Part shown: positions 52,617-61,618 of the stretch, in pieces
Position numbering within the stretch: the stretch's first letter is position 1
How the letters are laid out: the number at the start of each line of letters is the position of its first letter
Assembly (NCBI GenBank): GCA_943372995.1
Contig: CALSAQ010000004.1
Span: 124,001-188,000, forward strand
DNA from: CAJBVG01 sp943372995
GTDB taxonomy: Bacteria > Bacteroidota > Bacteroidia > Sphingobacteriales > Sphingobacteriaceae
Reading direction: 5' to 3'
Length of the DNA stretch: 64,000 nt
Program-made: the position numbers and the translations under genes
Notes under the pieces: model-generated
Told to the model about the DNA's origin: nothing
Seen by the model: the letters and a program-made list of their open reading frames with translations, nothing else
Databases searched by the model: none

Positions 52617-54551
52617 ATGAAACTACAAATTAATTTAAATTCCACTGCCCAAACAGAGGCACAAAAAATTGGTAATCATAATTTTTTAGTTACCAATACT
52701 GAGTCATCATTAGTTTTTGAGGTTGGTTCAACTACAGTAGTAATTGAAGGGGAATTCTATTATTATTTAAAAAACGGGAAAAGTGTTGCAATTCAAAAGG
52801 ATAATGCTAAAAGTATTATTTCTGAAATATTAAACTCACAACCTATTGATAAGTTATCAAAAGTTTTGGAAGGGATGTATTGTGGAATTGTTATTGACAA
52901 TAACAAGAAATTATCAGTTTTTTCTGATGCATTTAATCGAAAAAATTTCTTCTATACTCAAATAGATAATCAAATTGTAGTATCAACTGTACTCGAAGAT
53001 GTAATCGATGCAAGACCAACAATTCAGTATGATCAAAATGGATTATACTCATATTTATTATTAGGTTACTCTCCTATTAAGCATACGTTTTATAAAGATA
53101 TCTTTAGACTAGGATCTGATGAGATTATGGTTTTAGATAGTAACGGAATGAGTAGTGTTTCTGCAAATGAAATAATAAATATTTCTGAGTTTGATAAATC
53201 AAAAATAGATTTATACGATGAATATATAACTAACTCAGTTGTTTCTAGGGCATCAAACACACCTGGCGGTAATATTGTAATGAACAGTGGAGGATGGGAT
53301 TCAACATCGATTGTTTATTTATTAACAAGACATTATGATAAATCAAATGTAAAATCGGTAGTATTTGAAGTGTTGTTATCTGATAAGCAAAGTTTTAATG
53401 TTTATGAGGTAGATAAAGTTAAAAGAATCTCTAAGCATTTCGGAATCGACACTGAAACATGTGTAATTGATTATAGTAGTAAAGAGTCAATAGATATATG
53501 GGAGAGAAATCTTGAAAAACTTAGAGATAATCATGTGTATTTCTGGATACACCATATTAAACTAGCAGAACAAGTTGGACAACATGTTGCAACAGGCTCT
53601 AGTATATTTAGTGGTGAGGCATCAGACTCTATTCATAATTTTGGATATTCTCAATTTGTTTCGGTGAATTACGACAATATGAACCTTAGAGAATATTCTG
53701 ATAAAATGAAAAGTTATTTATATGGTCCAACTTTTCTAAAAAGTATATTAGACAACACTATAAATGAAGATAAGGTTTTCGAATTTTATAACTATTACTA
53801 TGGTGCTGAGAAATTCGATATGCCTAAGAGTGTTGAACGAACAGACTTGTTGAAAAAATATTTACAATCTTTCATTTTGTCATACCAAAGAGTACCATTT
53901 GCTAAATGGAAGAATACTAATATTGCTAATGAAGCAATGAATAATTCTTTCGAAAATTATGTTAATGATAATTATTTCGAAAAATTAGCAAGTCAAACAA
54001 CCCCTGAAAATTTATACTATAATTTATTACAAGTTTATAGAAATTTCCATTTCCAAAGTGCTCAAATACATATTGCTAATGTAGCATTCGATAAATTCAA
54101 TTTATCGTGTAAGATGCCATTCCTAGATTTAAATATGGTTAATTATATGTATCAGATGCCAGAAGATTGGGGTAGAGGATTGGAAATAAAGACAACAAAA
54201 TATCCATTGAGGTATTTAGCGAACGAGAGATGGAAAGAAATGCCTTTGCATATTCTTGAAGAAAGTGGACCTCACTCATATATCGCAGAAAACGACAAGA
54301 AGTGGACCTATGCTGGAGGTAACTGGGATATTTATTGCGAGATTTTGTATTCTTCAGTATTTAAAGATTACTTTAAAGATATGTTCTCAAAAGTTGATGT
54401 CGAAAAATATTTCGATTCCAATTTCTTCGATACAGGTAAGTTGAAAAAAGTAATATCAGATTACTTGAATAACGTGGAAGATATTCCAAATCATGGCTTA
54501 TTATTCAAATTAGCAGTTCTATTCTCAATTGGCTTAAAAGAGAAGAAGTAA
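52617..54551 (+). CDS. Asparagine-synthase-like ATP-dependent amidotransferase, no glutaminase cysteine
   Basis: A 644-residue AsnB-like protein. The synthetase domain begins near residue 200 with the PP-loop NSGGWDSTSIVYLL (SGGWDST at 224-230) and continues with SSIFSGEASDSIHNFGYSQF. Residues 1-170 keep the outline of the Ntn glutaminase domain (LEGMYCGIVIDNNKKLSVFS), but the required N-terminal cysteine is absent: the protein starts MKLQINLN. It therefore probably uses free ammonia, another nitrogen donor or an amine. In other O-antigen loci AsnB-like WbpS enzymes amidate uronic acids, so amide formation on a glycan carboxylate is a reasonable guess here. Confidence 0.78.
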   Translation: MKLQINLNSTAQTEAQKIGNHNFLVTNTESSLVFEVGSTTVVIEGEFYYYLKNGKSVAIQKDNAKSIISEILNSQPIDKLSKVLEGMYCGIVIDNNKKLSVFSDAFNRKNFFYTQIDNQIVVSTVLEDVIDARPTIQYDQNGLYSYLLLGYSPIKHTFYKDIFRLGSDEIMVLDSNGMSSVSANEIINISEFDKSKIDLYDEYITNSVVSRASNTPGGNIVMNSGGWDSTSIVYLLTRHYDKSNVKSVVFEVLLSDKQSFNVYEVDKVKRISKHFGIDTETCVIDYSSKESIDIWERNLEKLRDNHVYFWIHHIKLAEQVGQHVATGSSIFSGEASDSIHNFGYSQFVSVNYDNMNLREYSDKMKSYLYGPTFLKSILDNTINEDKVFEFYNYYYGAEKFDMPKSVERTDLLKKYLQSFILSYQRVPFAKWKNTNIANEAMNNSFENYVNDNYFEKLASQTTPENLYYNLLQVYRNFHFQSAQIHIANVAFDKFNLSCKMPFLDLNMVNYMYQMPEDWGRGLEIKTTKYPLRYLANERWKEMPLHILEESGPHSYIAENDKKWTYAGGNWDIYCEILYSSVFKDYFKDMFSKVDVEKYFDSNFFDTGKLKKVISDYLNNVEDIPNHGLLFKLAVLFSIGLKEKK

Positions 54552-56074
54552 TGAATGATAATATTCAAAGTAAGATTCTAACTTTTTTAAATAATATCGA
54601 AAAGGAAATTCCAGTTAATAGCTGGAAAGTTGGCGATAGAAATATTTGGCCTTTGATTAGAATAACTATGTCTTTTGATTTATTCTTAGTTGAAGATTTT
54701 AGTTCCAACAATCAGATTTCAAAGTATAGAGGATTTTACTCGAAATTTTTTAAGGTTATTGAAACTACTTTTGCTGGTATATTGAATTTTTTCAAAGATT
54801 TTTCAAACAACGATTTATCAAATTCTAAAGTAGATGTTCTTTATTTAATAAATTCATCAACTAGATATTATAAATTAAATAATAAGTGGTATAATCCTTT
54901 TTCCGACCCATTTTATTCTTTATTAAATAAGTCGAATATAAAGCAGAGGGTTATCGAATTAACTAGTGATTTCCAATATCGTATACCAAGATATAGAAAA
55001 TCAAAGTTTATTCAGTTGGATTTTTTTATTATTCAATTTAAAGCGTTAATTCTTTCTAAGTTTAATAAAATTGATTTTAAAAAATTTGAAGGTCTAGAAA
55101 TATTAAATAAAAACTTAAAAGAGAAATTTTCAAAGTACAACAAATTTGATGAAACGTATTTTAACTCTCGTATAATAGCATTTGAGTTATATAGAAAATA
55201 TTATTTACGTAAACTAAAAAAATGGCAACCTAAAGTAATAGTTTGTCATGGTTTTTATTCACCAGATGTGTTAGCTCTAATATCTGCTGCAAAGCAATTG
55301 AAAATAAAGACAATTGAAGTTCAGCATGGAGTTCAAGGCAAATACCATTTAGCGTATAGTAATTGGAATAATATTCCTGAAGAAGGTTATGAGTTGTTCC
55401 CTGATGTATTCTGGACATGGACTCAATCAGAAAAGAAAAATATAGATTCATGGTTATTAAATACATCAGAGCATAAAGCAATAGTTGGAAGTAACCCTGG
55501 GTTATTTATTCTTGATAGAGATGGTAATGATACAAGCATTGAAATTTCAAATAGTATAAGAGCATTTTTGCAGACCAAACCTGCAAGTAAGAATATAATC
55601 TTTACTGTACAGGCTTTTTTCGAACTCCCGGATTTTTTGATCAGCATAATAAGAAACAATCCCTCATGGAATTGGTGGCTGAGAATACACCCACAATATT
55701 CAGAAACAAAGAAGCCGTTAATAGAAAAATTCGAATCGCTAAATTGCACTAATGTAATTATTGAGGAAGCAGGATTATTTCCACTAACTGAACTATTAAA
55801 GTTTATGGATTTACATATCACAGAATTTTCGAGTAGTGTTATTGAAGCTAAAAGTCTTGGAGTAAATTCAGTGGTGATAAATGATAAAGGCAAAAATTTA
55901 TATTCAGAGTACATCGAAGAAGGTAATGTGATCTTTGCCGATAATGAAACAGATCTTTACAATGCGATATTAAAACTAACAGATAATAAAAATAAAAACC
56001 AATATAATGAGTTTGAGATTTTTAAAAAGGCTATTGAACTAGAGATTACTAATGAAGTGAAGCTAAATGTTTAG
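54551..56074 (+). CDS. Putative glycosyltransferase with HP and SSS motifs, candidate nonulosonate transferase
   Basis: A 507-residue protein of no family I can name with certainty. The C-terminal half looks like a GT-B fold: a VQHGVQGKYH segment (QHG at 258-260), EEG at 277-279, WWLRIHPQYSE with HP at 380-381 and LHITEFSSSVIEAKSLG with SSS at 427-429. The order D/E-D/E-G, HP, Ser-Ser is the motif set of CMP-sialate- and Kdo-using transferases, and related CDP-glycerol-type enzymes also have HP. It follows the legionaminate genes and overlaps the flippase start (56067), so a CMP-legionaminate transferase is a good candidate. Confidence 0.55.
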   Translation: MNDNIQSKILTFLNNIEKEIPVNSWKVGDRNIWPLIRITMSFDLFLVEDFSSNNQISKYRGFYSKFFKVIETTFAGILNFFKDFSNNDLSNSKVDVLYLINSSTRYYKLNNKWYNPFSDPFYSLLNKSNIKQRVIELTSDFQYRIPRYRKSKFIQLDFFIIQFKALILSKFNKIDFKKFEGLEILNKNLKEKFSKYNKFDETYFNSRIIAFELYRKYYLRKLKKWQPKVIVCHGFYSPDVLALISAAKQLKIKTIEVQHGVQGKYHLAYSNWNNIPEEGYELFPDVFWTWTQSEKKNIDSWLLNTSEHKAIVGSNPGLFILDRDGNDTSIEISNSIRAFLQTKPASKNIIFTVQAFFELPDFLISIIRNNPSWNWWLRIHPQYSETKKPLIEKFESLNCTNVIIEEAGLFPLTELLKFMDLHITEFSSSVIEAKSLGVNSVVINDKGKNLYSEYIEEGNVIFADNETDLYNAILKLTDNKNKNQYNEFEIFKKAIELEITNEVKLNV

Positions 56075-57377
56075 AAAAATACAATTCTTTAAATCTCTTT
56101 CAAATACATTATTTGGTTCATCTTTAATATACACTGCTACGAATGTATTAAATGCAGGTATAAATTTATTGTTAATTCCAGTATTAACTAGACATATTTC
56201 CCCTTCTGAATATGGTATTTTAGCAATATTTTCATTGCTAATTACTTTCATTACACCATTTGTTGGGATGAATATTCATGGGGCTATTACAAGAAAATAT
56301 TTCCAAAATGATGATACTGATTTTAAAAAATATGTTGGGTCATGTTTTTCAATATTAATTTTTAGCACCGTTGTGGTGTTTATTATTTGCACAATTTTCA
56401 AAAACATACTTATAAGTTTTACTGATTTAGATTACAGAACTATTGTATTTGTTATACTTATTTGTTTCGGACAGTTTATTAATTTAACATTACTAAGTTT
56501 ATGGCAGGTGATGAAGAACGCTGTGTTCTATGCAATCTTTCAAGTTATTTTCGCTTTAATTAACATTGGTCTGTCTATATATTATGTTGTTCAATTGCAG
56601 TATGGCTGGGAAGGACGTGTTTACGGACAATTAACGGCAACTGTTTTAATGGCAACAGTTGCACTGTATATATTATTAAAGAATAATTTAATTCATCTTT
56701 CAGTAAACAAGAAATACATTGCACATGCACTTAGATTTAGTTTGCCACTAATTCCCCATTCAATTGGAGCTGTTGTAATTAGTATGTCGGATAGATTTAT
56801 TATAAAAGATTTATTAGGGTTAAAGGAAACAGGCTTGTACATGTTAGCTTATCAATTTGCTAGCGTATTATCTATACTTACTTCAGCATTTAATAGTGCA
56901 TATATACCGTGGTTATTCGAAAGACTTAATAGAAATGATGATAAAACGAATTTTAAAATAGTTCGACTAACATATATATTGATGGCGGGTTTGATGGGTT
57001 TGTTTATACTCCTAGTGGTGGTGGCTAAATATCTTGTTCCATTTTTTATTGGAGATGATTATCTTACTTCTTTTAAGTATTTCCCATTACTGTTACTTTC
57101 ATTTGTTTTTAATGGGATGTATTTATTAGTTACTAATTATTTATTTTATGCTGAGAAAACTAAAGTATTAGGTTATCTCACATTTTTTATTGCTGTGGTT
57201 AATATTCCACTGACATATTATACCATTGGTCTTTTCCCGTACAATGGAGCAGCTATCAGTATTTCGATATGTAATTTATTAATGTTTTTAATTACATGGT
57301 ATTATGCAGCAAAGTATCACAAAATGCCTTGGGGATTAAATATATTTAATAGAGGTTTAATTAAGAAAAGTGTTTAA
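56067..57377 (+). CDS. wzx: Wzx-like flippase (capsule locus)
   Basis: A 436-residue membrane protein with about 12 hydrophobic helices in the MOP/Wzx superfamily. It begins with a soluble lead MFRKIQFFKSLSNTLFGS, then INLLLIPVLTRHISPSEYGI, the standard O-antigen flippase opening. SLPLIPHSIGAVVISMSDRF carries the charged motif often found in the seventh helix. It should flip the completed capsule repeat unit. It overlaps the preceding gene by 8 bases and the Wzy-like gene by 8 bases, a coupled export module. Confidence 0.9.
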   Translation: MFRKIQFFKSLSNTLFGSSLIYTATNVLNAGINLLLIPVLTRHISPSEYGILAIFSLLITFITPFVGMNIHGAITRKYFQNDDTDFKKYVGSCFSILIFSTVVVFIICTIFKNILISFTDLDYRTIVFVILICFGQFINLTLLSLWQVMKNAVFYAIFQVIFALINIGLSIYYVVQLQYGWEGRVYGQLTATVLMATVALYILLKNNLIHLSVNKKYIAHALRFSLPLIPHSIGAVVISMSDRFIIKDLLGLKETGLYMLAYQFASVLSILTSAFNSAYIPWLFERLNRNDDKTNFKIVRLTYILMAGLMGLFILLVVVAKYLVPFFIGDDYLTSFKYFPLLLLSFVFNGMYLLVTNYLFYAEKTKVLGYLTFFIAVVNIPLTYYTIGLFPYNGAAISISICNLLMFLITWYYAAKYHKMPWGLNIFNRGLIKKSV

Positions 57378-58641
57378 GTACATCGTAGCGTTTGCATTAT
57401 TTTCACCTTTAATAGGTATCTATTTTATCGAAGGGGGAAGCTATGCTTATTCGGTTGGGAAAGACGGTTACCCAAATGGAGCGTTTACCGCCTTTAGCTA
57501 TTTTATAGCAATAATATTGCTATTTGCTTTTGCAGTAATTTATTTAACAAGAAAAGGGAGAAAAATTAATTTAAGAAGCTATTCTCTTGTAAATACTGAA
57601 CAGGAAGCTAGTGATTTACAATCAAAATTTCTGAGTTTTTCAACGAAATTAATATTAATTCACTTAGTCCTATTGTTGATAATGTTATTTGGCTTTGGTG
57701 GAATTAAGGTATGGATGGGAATTATGGATAAAGGGCAGTTTCGTATAGCTTTAGGACCATTCGGTTCCTTTGCATACATTATGATGAAAATTGCAAGCCC
57801 ATCCCTTTTTGCGTATAGCACTCTGCAATACAAAAAAGTAAACCATAATTTTTTGAATAATTTAATTTGGAGAAGTAACATGGTATTAATTCTCATACTA
57901 GGTTCTGTTTGGGGATTTAAATCAACAGGAATTAGTATGTTATTGCCTAGTATCATTATTTTATACTGGAGAATTTCATTCACAAAAGTATTTAAATTAT
58001 CTATTGGATTTTTTGGACTACTATTGCTGTTTTTCTATTTTTTCGACTCAGATGGAGTATTCGGAATGGATTCAGTGATTTTTATATTTGATCGACTGAC
58101 TACTTTTCAGGGGGATGTATCTTGGCATATATGGGGATTATATTCAAATGGAGAACAGTTCCCTAATTACTTCCCAACATTATTCTCCGCTTTTGGTGAT
58201 TCAACTCTAAAATTATTTGGTGTGGCAAGAGATAATTTATTTATGTGGATGAATTATCATTATGATTGGATGCTTATTTATCTTGCAGGGTTGCCTCTTG
58301 AAGCAATAGATAGTGGTCACAATATAGTTGGAACCCCATTTTCTGAAGGCTTAGTAGCTGGAGGTATTGCTGGCATGGTAACCTTTGCCAGTATAGCTGG
58401 GATTCTTATAGGGCTTTCATATAATGCACTTGCTAATTTTATATATAAGAAACAGCATACCTATGCTGCAATTTTTTCTTCCTACTTTTGCTTCTATATA
58501 TTTCCTTGGTTAAGTGGTGGATCAATAACTCAACTATTTCATATTTCAAATTTCTTTGGGTTACTTATTACATTATTATTAGTTGAGTTTACAAGAAAAC
58601 GATTTGTGTTAAATAAAAAAGAGAAATTAGAATTTAATTAA
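57370..58641 (+). CDS. wzy: O-antigen/capsule polymerase, Wzy-like
   Basis: A 423-residue integral membrane protein with about 10-11 helices and one long periplasmic loop near residues 225-320 (TFQGDVSWHIWGLYSNGEQF). This is the layout of Wzy polymerases, which lack conserved sequence. It starts at a GTG (57370) inside the end of wzx, and its stop shares a base with the next ATG (58641). Only one such protein is present in this locus, matching the single Wzx and the Wzz-like regulator. The assignment rests on topology and context. Confidence 0.75.
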   Translation: MFKYIVAFALFSPLIGIYFIEGGSYAYSVGKDGYPNGAFTAFSYFIAIILLFAFAVIYLTRKGRKINLRSYSLVNTEQEASDLQSKFLSFSTKLILIHLVLLLIMLFGFGGIKVWMGIMDKGQFRIALGPFGSFAYIMMKIASPSLFAYSTLQYKKVNHNFLNNLIWRSNMVLILILGSVWGFKSTGISMLLPSIIILYWRISFTKVFKLSIGFFGLLLLFFYFFDSDGVFGMDSVIFIFDRLTTFQGDVSWHIWGLYSNGEQFPNYFPTLFSAFGDSTLKLFGVARDNLFMWMNYHYDWMLIYLAGLPLEAIDSGHNIVGTPFSEGLVAGGIAGMVTFASIAGILIGLSYNALANFIYKKQHTYAAIFSSYFCFYIFPWLSGGSITQLFHISNFFGLLITLLLVEFTRKRFVLNKKEKLEFN

Positions 58642-59849
58642 TGAAAGTACTATATATTGATGGTGACGGCCCGTTGGGTGGAGCTTCTAGAAGTTTATAT
58701 GAGTTGGTAAGTCATCTAAAACCTTTAGGCGTAAGGCCATATATTTTGGTTACTAGAGGAACTGTTGTTCCCTATTATTCTGAATTGGCAGAAGAAATAA
58801 TTACTACATACGGTTTAACAAGATTTGATAATACAAAATATAGCCATTACAGAGGAGTTCGCTGGCTTATCGTTTTAAGAGAATTGTTGAGATTACCATC
58901 TACTATAAGTTCTATTTATAAAGCAAAGAGTAAGTGGAAAGACATCGATTTAATTCATGTCAATGAGCTTACGGAAATTATCCCAGCAATAATTGTTAAA
59001 AAATTATTTAAGGTGCCTGTGGTTGTTCATTCCAGATCTTTATTTTGGAATGAAGAGAAATCAACAAGATTTAAATGGATAAAAAAAATGGTCTTAAAGT
59101 ATGTTGACCTTGTAATTCCTATCGATGAAAGCGTTCAGAGCACTTTGCCTGCAGAATTCAACACATACGTTGTTCATAACTCATTTACCCCTAAATACGC
59201 TAAAAAATCGGACGTTGAATTTATTGAAAAAATAGATAAACTCAATAAACAAAAGTTTAGAGTTGGCTTTGTAGGTAATTTATTACATGGTAAAGGATTA
59301 ATGGAAATTATTGAAGCCGCTAGGATATTAAAATCGAAGAATTTGAATATTGATTTTATTATTGTTGGTGATGAAATAAGAAATATAAAAGGGATTAAAG
59401 CCTTTGTGTTAAAAATTATTGGACTCTCTCAAAGTTTAAGAGATGAAATGATTCAAAAAATAAATGAATATGAGCTGAATGATATGTTTCATTTATTAGG
59501 CTCTACCTATGATATTCAACCAATTTATGAACGTTTTAATGTTTTGTGTTTCCCCTCACATTTCGATGCCCCAGGAAGACCTATATTTGAAGCAGCATTT
59601 TCTGGGATACCCTCAATTGCAGCTATTAATAATCCCAAAGAAGATACATTCATACATATGAAAACAGGAATTGCCATTCCTCCAAGAGATTTTAATAAAT
59701 TAGCAGACGCAATTGAGTATATGGTATTAAATCCAGAAGAAACGAATAGAATGGGCTTAAATGCTAAAGAGTTGGCTGTTAAAAATTTCAGTCCAGCCAC
59801 TAATGCACAACATGTAATTAACCAATATAAAAGACTAATAACTAAATAA
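58641..59849 (+). CDS. Glycosyltransferase family 4
   Basis: A 402-residue GT-B enzyme. The N-terminal domain has KVLYIDGDGPLGGASRSLYE, with the GGA-S-R-S loop of GT4 acceptor domains. The donor domain begins near residue 208 (FRVGFVGNLLHGKGLMEIIE) and ends in VLCFPSHFDAPGRPIFEAAF, which carries the phosphate-binding segment, although the first Glu of EX7E is Asp/Pro-rich here. It starts in a TAATG overlap with wzy. It presumably adds one sugar of the capsule repeat unit; donor unknown. Confidence 0.87.
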   Translation: MKVLYIDGDGPLGGASRSLYELVSHLKPLGVRPYILVTRGTVVPYYSELAEEIITTYGLTRFDNTKYSHYRGVRWLIVLRELLRLPSTISSIYKAKSKWKDIDLIHVNELTEIIPAIIVKKLFKVPVVVHSRSLFWNEEKSTRFKWIKKMVLKYVDLVIPIDESVQSTLPAEFNTYVVHNSFTPKYAKKSDVEFIEKIDKLNKQKFRVGFVGNLLHGKGLMEIIEAARILKSKNLNIDFIIVGDEIRNIKGIKAFVLKIIGLSQSLRDEMIQKINEYELNDMFHLLGSTYDIQPIYERFNVLCFPSHFDAPGRPIFEAAFSGIPSIAAINNPKEDTFIHMKTGIAIPPRDFNKLADAIEYMVLNPEETNRMGLNAKELAVKNFSPATNAQHVINQYKRLITK

Positions 59850-59859
59850 TATATATATA

Positions 59860-61005
59860 ATGAAAGCTGAAGAGAAAGAATATCAAATCTGCACAAATTG
59901 TATAATGGATACTACCGATCCAGAAATAAAATTTGATGATAAAGGAGTTTGTGATCATTGTAACAATTTTTATAGTAATATTTTACCTAATTGGAATCCA
60001 GGTCCAGAAGGTGAAAAAGAGTTAATGAAAATAGTTGCTAAAATAAAAGAAGAGGGAAAAGATAAAGACTACGATTGTTTAATGGGTATAAGTGGTGGTG
60101 TAGATAGTAGTTATATGGCATATTTAGCAAAAGTGAAATTAGGCCTAAGACCTTTAATCTTCCATATTGATGCGGGTTGGAATTCTCAGCAAGCGGTAAA
60201 TAATATTGAGAGAATAATTGATTCATTAAATCTTGATTTACATACTGAGGTAATAAATTGGGAAGAAATGAAAGACCTTCAGGCAGCATTCTTCAAAGCT
60301 CAAGTTTGCCATGTGGATACTCCGCAAGATCATGCATTCCAAGCGGCCATGTGGAATTTTGCTGCAAAGAATGGTTTTAAATATATTTTAAATGGAGGGA
60401 ATATTTCTTCTGAATGTGTTAGAGAACCTTTAGAATGGCATTACCATGCTTCTGATTTACGTCAAATAAAAGATATACATGCTAAGTTTGGAACTCGTCC
60501 ATTAAAATCTTTTCCACTTGCAAGTATTTTCAAGTATAGAATTTACTATAAATATGTAAAGGGAATTTCAGTAATTAAACCTTTGGATTATATTCCTTTT
60601 GAAAAAGAAAAGGCTATGCAATTCTTAGAAAAAGAATTCGGATGGCAACGTTATGCTCAAAAACATTATGAGTCTAGATTTACTCGTTTTTATGAAGGAT
60701 ATTGGATGCCAAAAAAATTCGGATATGATATTCGATTAGCACATTATTCAAGTCTAATATTAACTAATCAAATGACAAGAGAAGAAGCCTTAAAAAAAGT
60801 TTCGGTTTTGCCATATGATGAAGATGCAATTAAAGAAGATTTTGAATATGTTGCTACCAAATTAGGGTTCACAGTAGATGAATTCAAAGAAATTATGAAT
60901 GGTAAAAATAAAACCTATCGCGATTATAAAAATAGCATGGGCTTTATTGAGATGGGAATGAAAGTAATGCGTTTTATTGGTGGCGAAAGAAAATTAATAC
61001 GATGA
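59860..61005 (+). CDS. wbpG: N-acetyl sugar amidotransferase, WbpG-like
   Basis: A 381-residue ATP-PPase of the WbpG/PseA group. A Cys-rich head (ICTNCIMDTTDPEI, GVCDHCNNFY) with two C-x2-C pairs probably binds metal, and the PP-loop is MGISGGVDSSYMAYLAKV. LNGGNISSECVREPLEWHYH and DIRLAHYSSLILTNQMTREE are conserved in the group. Together with HisH- and HisF-type partners it converts an acetamido group to an acetamidino group in Pseudomonas and Campylobacter glycans. It overlaps hisH by four bases. The target sugar here could be the diaminouronic acid or the legionaminic acid. Confidence 0.9.
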   Translation: MKAEEKEYQICTNCIMDTTDPEIKFDDKGVCDHCNNFYSNILPNWNPGPEGEKELMKIVAKIKEEGKDKDYDCLMGISGGVDSSYMAYLAKVKLGLRPLIFHIDAGWNSQQAVNNIERIIDSLNLDLHTEVINWEEMKDLQAAFFKAQVCHVDTPQDHAFQAAMWNFAAKNGFKYILNGGNISSECVREPLEWHYHASDLRQIKDIHAKFGTRPLKSFPLASIFKYRIYYKYVKGISVIKPLDYIPFEKEKAMQFLEKEFGWQRYAQKHYESRFTRFYEGYWMPKKFGYDIRLAHYSSLILTNQMTREEALKKVSVLPYDEDAIKEDFEYVATKLGFTVDEFKEIMNGKNKTYRDYKNSMGFIEMGMKVMRFIGGERKLIR

Positions 61006-61616
61006 TATCAATTGTAGACTATGGTTTAGGAAACCTAAAAGCATTTGCAAATATTTACAAAAGGTTAAATATTGACGCTGAATTTGTAAAGACTCCAGAA
61101 CAATTAAATTCAGCGACAAAAATTATTCTACCAGGCGTGGGCGCTTTCGATCATGCTATGGAAGAATTGAATAAATCGGGGATGAGAGAAAAGCTAGATG
61201 AGCTTGTACTTGATAAAAAAGTCCCAGTATTAGGAATATGTGTAGGAATGCAAATGCTAGGTAATAAGAGTGATGAAGGAAAACTACCTGGTTTAGGTTG
61301 GATTGATGGGGATATAAAAAAGTTTGATGTGCAATATATTAAACAGAAACCGCAGTTGCCTCATATGGGTTGGAACGATGTATTTCCTACAAATAATAAC
61401 CCTTTGTTTCAAGAATTAGAAAAAAATTCAATATTCTACTTTCTACATTCATATTATTTCTCATGTAATAATATGAACGATGAAATTGCTCGTAGTGAGT
61501 ATGGTATTGAATATACTTGTGCGGTAAATCACGAAAATATTTTTGGTGTTCAGTTTCATCCTGAAAAAAGCCATCAGTATGGAATTCAGTTGTTGAAAAA
61601 TTTTGCTAATATATAA
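61002..61616 (+). CDS. hisH: HisH-like glutamine amidotransferase of the acetamidino pathway
   Basis: A 204-residue class I glutaminase. It has IVDYGLGNLKAFANIYKRL, ILPGVGAFDHAMEELNKSG, the nucleophile in LGICVGMQMLGNKSDEGK, and the His/Glu dyad in VQFHPEKSHQYGIQL. These match HisH, which normally supplies ammonia to HisF for histidine synthesis. The placement between wbpG and a HisF-like gene, without other his genes, marks it as the specialised copy that feeds ammonia for sugar amidination. It is coupled to wbpG (ATGA) and starts 3 bases before the HisF-like gene at its end. Confidence 0.92.
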   Translation: MISIVDYGLGNLKAFANIYKRLNIDAEFVKTPEQLNSATKIILPGVGAFDHAMEELNKSGMREKLDELVLDKKVPVLGICVGMQMLGNKSDEGKLPGLGWIDGDIKKFDVQYIKQKPQLPHMGWNDVFPTNNNPLFQELEKNSIFYFLHSYYFSCNNMNDEIARSEYGIEYTCAVNHENIFGVQFHPEKSHQYGIQLLKNFANI

Positions 61617-61618
61617 TT

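Noticed and set aside
55423..55914. 163-codon minus-strand frame inside the putative transferase
   Set aside because: It is antisense to the HP and SSS motif region, which reads as a coherent protein with overlapping start and stop in the operon.
59525..59896. 123-codon minus-strand frame spanning the end of the GT4 gene and the start of wbpG
   Set aside because: It crosses two clear genes on the other strand and shows no domain.
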